A stretch of DNA of 64,000 bases, from NCBI RefSeq assembly GCF_932526225.1, contig NC_064042.1:1471001-1535000 (forward strand), given 5' to 3'. The notes below the pieces were generated by a model. That model made no database searches and was not told the origin of the DNA. It saw only the letters and a program-made list of their open reading frames with translations. Origin of the DNA: Nematostella vectensis (taxonomy: Eukaryota; Cnidaria; Anthozoa; Actiniaria; Edwardsiidae). The position numbers and the translations under genes are program-made. Every line of letters begins with the position of its first letter. Within the stretch, counting starts at the first letter, position 1. Shown piece by piece: positions 57,323 to 64,000 of this stretch.

Positions 57323-58966
57323 CTCAGGATAAAGTTCGAAATTGCAAAACTGTTAACAAGCAAACGACGCCAAAAATCTCAGTTGATGTGCACACATTTG
57401 GACAAATTTCACTCTGAAAGTTCGTCTGAAGTTTAACTAACTCCCTCGATAACAGTAAACCTACTAGGGTATACCTTTAAGTCTGTTTGATGCCCAGTTT
57501 CTCGGTTTATTTTCCGTGATGACGAAATTTCTCTACAGTAAAATACAACACGAGGTTTGATCTGTGAGCGCTTGCTTGGGAAGCAGCCCGCCATCGACCG
57601 TACCATGTGACCTGTATCGCTCCCTCTGATTGGTCAAGAGGCGTTAAATTGCATATAAATTTACATTTTTTTGCTTACCTATATTTTGTTGACTTGTTTT
57701 TGGAAACAACAGATCACAGAAATTCAGAATCAAAACATTTTTTAAGAGGGTTAAAACAAACGAAGAGTCATTACAACTATCATTCATCAAAAATGCGGAG
57801 TGTTGACTATTTTTTAATTTTTCTCCCAGGAGCAAGGGTGAGCAAAAATGTTTGCCCTATTTTGTGTGTGCCCTGGTTAAAACGGCGAGCTGTGTGCTCG
57901 ATACTTCTTTCCTTTAGAATTTATTTCTGCTCTCGGGAGTTCTTTTTATCTTATTATCAATCTTGAATGTCGTAGAAAAAGTTATATCTGTAATGAATAA
58001 ATCCTAATTATATCCAAAAAGGAATGAGCAAAGGGGAGTGAGAGAGTGAGTAAGGACTATGGACTTGGAAAAACGGAGAACGGGGATGACACAAAGGGAA
58101 GAAGAGGTGAGCAATGAATATGGACTTAACCGAAAAACTGAGAACGGGAGAGTAAGAAATATGGACCACCGGAGAAGTAATTGTGAGTGGTAGACAGTGA
58201 AAAAAAAATTCGAGGACATGGCCGAGAATCAAACTTCGTCGAAGAGAAAATAGACCTGTAGACCATACTTCCAAACATGCGCCGAAACACCGTATGGCAT
58301 CTGAAGCTTTACGGCTAAGCTGGAGATTTCGGCCCCAGCACCGCTATCTAGCGAACTGTACAACACAAAGGAACCTGAGGTACCCGCGCATTAATGGGGA
58401 GGCAATAACCAGGATCCCAGGCCTGTCTTGGTTACGCCACGCACAGCTCGCTGAGATGTAGACCGAAAAATATCAGGGTCTTTTCCACGCTTGCGCCTCT
58501 TGGAAATATATGTGTTGCTATAGTAATGTAGTGATGTCGTCACCATGTGCACACACTACGACCTAGGTCTACATTACTGCATTAAGCCTTTGTACTTCTT
58601 TGTCCAGTTACGCACGTGCATATGATACTTTGTACCCAGAACAACAACAAGCTACACTGAAATACACCGCGCAAGCTAAGATGTTTTGTGCTCTTAGGTT
58701 CTAGAAAATACTGTGATCAAACCTCTTGTAAGCTACTCTACTTGATTTTTTATAGGAGCATTTCAGATTCTAGAGTTAATATTTTCCTTGGCACAAGAGG
58801 CATATAGCGTCCAAAAATCATCATAAAAAACTCATAAATCATGCGTAAATTCAATATTGTTTTTCTTTCAGTATCGCAAAATATGGCGCCATAGAAATGA
58901 GGTCTCCTTTGCAGCCGTCTGTAGCGCTGTTGCAATGCGCTGGAGCCAAAGGCGGCTAGCCAGGCG

Positions 58967-59105
58967 CGTACACTGGGGGCTACGCAGGGTGCGCACCCCC
59001 CCCCCCCCCCCTATAGGCCAAAAAGTGGGTCATTTCCTATTAAGGAATCTCCAAATACTATGCTTTTTCCATATGATACCTTTGACTGCGCACCCCCCCT
59101 TTTTG
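58967..59105. repeat. interspersed repeat, second copy
   Basis: Counterpart of 34785-34925: GGGTGCGCACC, a long poly-C, GGCCAAAAAGTGGGTCATTT, CTTTTTCCATATGA and a closing GCGCACCCCCC. The flanking GCGCAC/GTGCGC blocks could be remnants of inverted ends. Confidence 0.6.
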
Positions 59106-59514
59106 CGTCCTGCACTAATATAATGATGACGACTGTAAGATCATTTTAGCAAACTTCAAAAGGTTTCGATCTGATAGACCGTTATTGCTTCGGTTTAGCC
59201 TAGCCAGCCAAGGAGTCCTTCAACCTTTCAATCTTGGCTTAATTATATCAGGTTTTACCTATGATGCCATCGAGCCAAATCAGCTGTAAGTTCCTTTGTG
59301 TTTACGACATTTCCCAATGACACCCCTGGGCCCGAGCTACCACAGTATGTAAAAGACTGTGGTACAAAACCCTGTGACAGCCCCCCCCCCCCCCTCTTCT
59401 TGGCACGAACCTATGCTTCGCACCCCTTCTGCGTCTGTAATGGACGGAGCCATTTGAACACCTGACGCAAATCATACTTCCAGCCGAAGTATATAGGGAG
59501 AATTCGAACAAAGA

Positions 59515-59986
59515 TACCGTAAATGACCTCATAAACGCCCGGAGCGTTTATTAAATTTTGGTGGTCCGAGGGGGGGCGTTCATTAGAAAGGGGCGTTCTT
59601 TACAAAATATGAAAATATAACAAATCCATTCAAGTGCAGTGGGGTTCTAGTCTCCGAGAATTTAGGCCTTGTTATTCCTGGATGCTACAGTGCGGATACA
59701 AAACGAGAGAAAATTGCTGACATCCTAATCAATGAGATCAGGAACGTTAGGGAGCGGTACCCTCACTTTGAACTTGACATTGAACAAGACGCTACTCGCT
59801 TACCAGTGTTTATTAAGCAAGATGGCAATTAAATTACCATTTATATTTTCGGAATACCTATGTCGTTTGTTGGCAGGGAAGAAAGTGGGAGGGGGGGGGG
59901 GGGTTAATAGAGGGGAGCGTTTATTAGAGAGGTGCGTTTATTACAAACTTGTAAGCTTTGGGGGTGTTTATTAGGTCATTTACGGT
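59515..59986. mobile_element. 472-bp inverted-repeat element (MITE-like)
   Basis: The left end TACCGTAAATGACCTCATAA and the right end, read in reverse complement, TACCGTAAATGACCTAATAA match over about 21 of 22 bases. The interior has GCGTTTATTA(A/C) and GGGGCGTTC motifs near both ends and a poly-G tract at 59890-59903. There is no transposase. Similar to 22543-22857 in end sequence (TACCGTAA) and motif content. Confidence 0.75.
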
Positions 59987-60292
59987 AACTGGACTGGCTC
60001 GACCATGGATGGGATGGCTAAGGGTACACAAACTACTCCCAAGGCCAGGAAATTAGACTCATTGAGATTCGAGGCACTTTGTACTTTTATTGACCTAGCG
60101 AGTTTAAAGTAGGCATTGCAGAGTGCCCGTCCATTGAAGAAAGACATTCCCCCCCCCTGGATTGAGGTCCGTTATTTGGAGGTTTCACTGCATACCTATA
60201 GTTGACCTGTATCTCCAATTTTCTCTACAATTTTGTTTTCGCTCTATCGCCTATCATCCTGTCTCTTAATGTCACGTCGCCTGGATCCTTTA

Positions 60293-62487
60293 CTACCTTT
60301 TCGGTTCTCTGTCGTCTTTTCTCGGTTCTTTATCATCTCTTCTTGGTTTGCTTTCGTCTTTCCTTAGTTTGCTGTCGTCTTTCATCGGTTCTCTGTCGTC
60401 TTTCATTTGTCCTCTGTCGTCTCCTCTCGGCTGTCTGTCGTCTTTTCTTGTTGCTCTGTCGTCTCTCCTCGGTTCTCTGTCGTCTCTTCTCGGTTCTCTA
60501 TCGTCTTTCCTAGGTCCTTTGTTGTCTTTTCTCAGTTTGCTGTCGTCTTTCATCGGTTCTCTGTCGTCTTTCATTTGTCCTCTGTCGTCTCCTCTCGGCT
60601 GTCTGTCGTCTTTTCTTGTTGCTCTGTCGTCTCTCCTCGGTTCTCTGTCGACTTTTCTCGGTTCTCTGTCTTGGTGCTTTTCCGTGCGTTCGCCAAATCG
60701 CTGACGATCCCACCGCCCGTGTTCACTGCGAGACTGCTTTCCGTAATCAGATTTTTCATTCGCAAGTTTTTCAAGTGATCCTGTGTGACGAGAATCCCGT
60801 GTGCTTCGTATGTCACGCACTGCGTCATATCCGTCTCGGTCACGCCTGCTGGTAGATTCCTGGATGTTGGTTCTGCCAATGTCACGCCTGTCATAGTCTC
60901 TATCAAGATCCTCAATCCTTGGGTCAGCCCTGCTCCTATCCCACTCTTCTCTTTTTACTTTGCCTGAATGATGGGCATTGTAATGTTCACGCATTCCTTC
61001 TTTGTCACGCAACTCATCTTTGTCACGCATTCCACATTTGTCACGCACAGAGTGAGTAACATCTCGTTTCAAATTTCTCCTCTGTGTCGTTTCAGTTGAG
61101 TGGCGGCTCCCACTACGCTCGTCTTCAGATGAAGACCCACCGCGCTTATCTTTGTCGCCTTTATTTTTCTTGTGCTTCTTGTTCTTTTTCAGCTTTTTGG
61201 CCTTTTTTTGCGCTGGTCCCTCGTCATCTGAGGGGGGTGGTGAGGGGGATGGCGTCCTGGGTGCACAGCCCTGCTCTATTATCTCCTTTCTGTTTCCCTC
61301 GTCATCCTTCTCATCTCCCTTAGGACGGCGATAGTTGGAGCAATGGTCAACACGAATTGTTCTACCACCCAACTATAAGGAAAGGAGAGAGTCAAATATG
61401 GTGAAATACTGTAGATTTACACTAAGTTTTGTACTTTGGGTTATAGCACTGCTGAAAAAAGCCAAAAGCTGAAAATCATTAAAAACAAAGTTAAACTGTT
61501 TGGTGGTCAGCGTATGTACAACACAGCCTACTACTTGATGATACTAATGCATAATAAAAAGAACTAATTACAATGAGTGCAAAACATAATTAGCGCTGCC
61601 CTCAAATAACCTTATCTCTGCCATGAAAACAATTGATATATGGTATTTCTCCATAAGGTTTATTGAACCTCCAGATTAATATTTACAATTAAACATTAGA
61701 AGCACCCCATTCCCAATAAAAACCCTCAACCTCCTAAGGTCAAAAGCATATGAACTACTGCAATACCTTTATTCCATTGAAATTGTCAACAGCAAGGATA
61801 GTGCTTCTCTGGTCTTCATAGCACAAGAAACAGAAGCCCTTTTGTTTGCCAGTCTTTTTGTCTCTCACCAAGTTCACATTCACAATTTCACCATACCTAG
61901 AAGAAAGTTAGAAAAAAAACTTATCCAAGGCTCAGTAACTCTATTATATATTTATATGGCAACAAAAAAACAAACAAATAAATGATTGGGGGCTGAGCTA
62001 GATCCTCCCAGACTTTTTTTTTATTTTGTTGCATTTTTAAGTCTTCTTTCCTTTTTATTGTAAACAAAAAGGGCAAGAGTAGGACCAACAAGGAATGGGG
62101 AAGAAATTGACACATAGTTGCTGTTTTATGTTAAATGCCTCTTTAACAAAAATTTGTTTTCCTGGTGTCAACCCTTACTGGGAGCTCTGTCCCTTCCCTG
62201 TTTTAGCTGATTATCTCCCTGGGAACTGATGCATGACTTACTGAGAAAAGACGCAGAGTATGTCCCCCTCAGTCAAATCATATGGAAGACCACCTGTAAT
62301 AATAAACACATGAAAAAGAAATAAAAAAAAAAACCCACACTGATCTGGTTTGTGTGGATTGAGATTTACAACTGCAAATAATACTGGGGTGAACCTTTCA
62401 TGCACGTTAAGCGTGCCTGTTAATTTGATGTATCTTAGATGCTAGTTTGGCTGGCTCACCTATGAATGCATATGCACTGTCTTTGTA
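60293..62487 (-). CDS. RBMX2: RBMX2 (Ist3/Snu17-like RRM splicing factor), 5'-partial
   Basis: Minus-strand exons: a [10 protein letters not shown]-coding exon end at 62487-62460, then 62293-62242 ([16 protein letters not shown]), 61896-61767 ([13 protein letters not shown] through DNFNGIK) and 61372-60293 ([18 protein letters not shown] to the end). Phases 1, 2 and 0 agree, giving 429 aa from Tyr to TAG. RNP2 (YVFIGGL-type) and RNP1 (KGFCFLCY) of one RRM are visible. After the RRM comes [13 protein letters not shown] and a Lys-rich stretch, as in known RBMX2, then a long charged tail built of 7-residue RE/P/DD repeats. By homology the product is a subunit of the spliceosomal retention-and-splicing (RES) complex with BUD13 and SNIP1/Pml1. 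The N-terminal exon(s) lie beyond 64000. The first exon end listed is the most diverged and most downstream of at least 25 similar copies, so which copy is used is unknown. Confidence 0.92.
60310..60680 (-). repeat. 21-bp/168-bp coding repeats in the RBMX2 tail
   Basis: The tail is made of 7-residue units ([28 protein letters not shown] and others). A block of eight such units is itself duplicated: GCTGTCGTCTTTCATCGGTT on the plus strand occurs at 60371 and 60539, 168 bp apart, with long near-identical tracts. The 7-residue period keeps frame. Confidence 0.85.
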
Positions 62488-64000
62488 CTGTCATATATTA
62501 GATATCAGTGTGACAGACTTACCTATGAATACATACGCACTGTCTTTGTACTGTCATATCTTAGATACCAGTATGACAGACTCACCTATGAATACATACG
62601 CACTGTCTTTGTACTGTCATCTTAGATACCAGTGTGACAGACTCACCTATGAATACATACGCACTGTCTTTGTACTGTCATATCTTAGATACCAGTATGA
62701 CAGACTTACCTATGAATACATACGCACATTCTTTGTACTGTCATATATTAGATATCAGTGTGACAGACTTACCTATGAATACATACGCACTGTCTTTGTA
62801 CTGTCATATCTTAGATACCAGTATGACAGACTCACCTATGAATACATACGCACTGTCTTTGTACTGTCATCTTAGATATCAGTGTGACAGACTTACCTAT
62901 GAATACATACGCACTGTCTTTGTACTGTCATATCTTAGATACCAGTATGACAGACTCACCTATGAATACATACGCACTGTCTTTGTACTGTCATATCTTA
63001 GATACCAGTGTGACAGACTTACCTATGAATACATACGCACAGTCTTTATACTGTCATATCTTAGATACCAGTGTGACAGACTCACCTATGAATACATACG
63101 CACTGTCTTTGTACTTTCATATCTTAGATACCAGTGTGACAGACTTACCTATGAATACATACGCACTGTCTTTGTACTGTCATATCTTAGATACCAGTGT
63201 GACAGACTCACCTATGAATACATACGCACTGTCTTTGTACTTTCATATCTTAGATACCAGTATGACAGACTCACCTATGAATACATACGCACTGTCTTTG
63301 TACTGTCATATCTTAGATATCAGTGTGACAGACTCACCTATGAATACATACGCACTGTCTTTGTACTGTCATATCTTAGATATCAGTGTGACAGACTCAC
63401 CTATGAATACATACGCACTGTCTTTGTACTGTCATCTTAGATACCAGTATGACAGACTCACCTATGAATACATACGCACTGTCTTTGTACTGTCATCTTA
63501 GATACCAGTATGACAGACTCACCTATGAATACATACGCACTGTCTTTGTACTGTCATATCTTAGATATCAGTGTGACAGACTCACCTATGAATACATACG
63601 CACTGTCTTTGTACTGTCATATCTTAGATACCAGTGTGACAGACTCACCTATGAATACATACGCACAAACTTTGTACTGTCATATCTTAGATACCAGTAT
63701 GACAGACTCACCTATGAATACATACGCACAAACTTTGTACTGTCATATCTTAGATACCAGTATGACAGACTCACTTATGAATACATACGCACTGTCTTTG
63801 TACTGTCATCTTAGATACCAGTGTGACAGACTTACCTATGAATACATACACACTGTCTTTGTACTTTCATATCTTAGATACCAGTGTGACAGACTTACCT
63901 ATGAATACATACACACTGTCTTTGTACTTTCATATCTTAGATACCAGTGTGACAGACTCACCTATGAATACATACGCACTGTCTTTTTACTTTCATATCT
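62430..64000 (-). repeat. 61-63 bp tandem array of an RBMX2 exon end and donor, at least 25 copies
   Basis: The plus-strand core ACCTATGAATACATACGCAC starts at 62521 and recurs every 63 bases (61 in copies lacking one AT), with a diverged first copy at 62458 and a last one at 63960, running off the window. On the minus strand each unit is (TATGACAG)TACAAAGACAGTGCGTATG..ATTCATAG|GTGAGT or GTAAGT, that is YKDSAYVFI plus a 5' splice site, then about 35 intron-like bases. Copies 20-21 carry a shared ACAAAC variant (near 63666 and 63729). It lies directly upstream of the GLPYDL exon of RBMX2. Confidence 0.93.

Larger units (their letters stand above)
57323..60292. other. spacer upstream of the zinc-finger gene and downstream of RBMX2
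   Basis: A CCAAT box on the minus strand (ATTGG at 57629-57633) may belong to the zinc-finger promoter. Further on are a degenerate GTGAG..TATGGACTT direct repeat near 58045-58170, the repeat shared with 34785-34925, several C homopolymers, the inverted-repeat element at 59515-59986, and TTTATT at 60086-60091 (minus-strand AATAAA), a candidate RBMX2 polyadenylation signal. No gene was recognised. Confidence 0.5.

Noticed and set aside
60202-60778. Plus-strand Leu/Ser-rich open frames ([12 protein letters not shown] type) opposite the RBMX2 tail
   Set aside because: Reverse translation of the RD/RE repeats; hydrophobic composition is a by-product.
62447-63814. Plus-strand open frames of 120-270 codons with repeating [18 protein letters not shown] or RLTYEYIRTVFVLSYLRYQ units
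   Set aside because: They exist only because a 63-bp tandem repeat is a multiple of three. The information in the unit is on the minus strand (RBMX2 exon end plus donor).
62430-64000. CRISPR-like array
   Set aside because: There are no distinct spacers; whole units are near-identical, and the context is a eukaryotic intron.

Overview
The window is animal genomic DNA: five protein-coding genes with many introns and canonical GT-AG junctions, separated by AT-rich spacer full of short tandem repeats and small inverted-repeat elements. The gene families (a Wnt ligand, a neuronal-calcium-sensor EF-hand protein, the spliceosomal RRM protein RBMX2, a C2H2 zinc-finger protein) and the compact spacing suggest an early-branching metazoan, most likely a cnidarian such as a sea anemone. 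The species is inferred, not proven. No viral or bacterial genes were seen.

Layout. (1) 288-18706, plus: a giant coiled-coil protein of about 2,944 aa, 14 exons in the model, the last 6.6 kb long. (2) 18707-26102: gene-free spacer with a perfect triplicated 101-bp repeat and small inverted-repeat elements. (3) 26103-29737, plus: a two-exon NCS-type EF-hand protein of 199 aa. (4) 29738-32273: spacer. (5) 32274-39343, minus: a complete four-exon Wnt ligand of 352 aa. (6) 39344-49920: about 10.6 kb without a recognisable gene, with several small elements and microsatellites. (7) 49921-57322, minus: a seven-exon C2H2 zinc-finger protein of 741 aa. (8) 57323-60292: spacer with a 472-bp inverted-repeat element. 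(9) 60293 to beyond 64000, minus: RBMX2, with its N-terminal exon(s) outside the window.

The most striking pattern is in the introns. In three of the five genes the 3' end of an exon together with its 5' splice site has been tandemly copied into the following intron. The extreme case is RBMX2: at least 25 copies of a 61-63 bp unit carrying the codons for YKDSAYVFIG (its RNP2 motif) and a GT donor. In the zinc-finger gene, seven 85-bp units carry the second half of a finger, the linker and the donor, and fill almost a whole intron. Degraded two- or three-copy versions occur in introns 4 and 5 of the coiled-coil gene, and a 9-copy 41-bp array with GGTAAGTG in its intron 10 may be related. This looks like repeated slippage or unequal exchange across exon/intron borders that builds introns from exon tails.

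The five genes show no operon-like or pathway link; they are independent transcription units.
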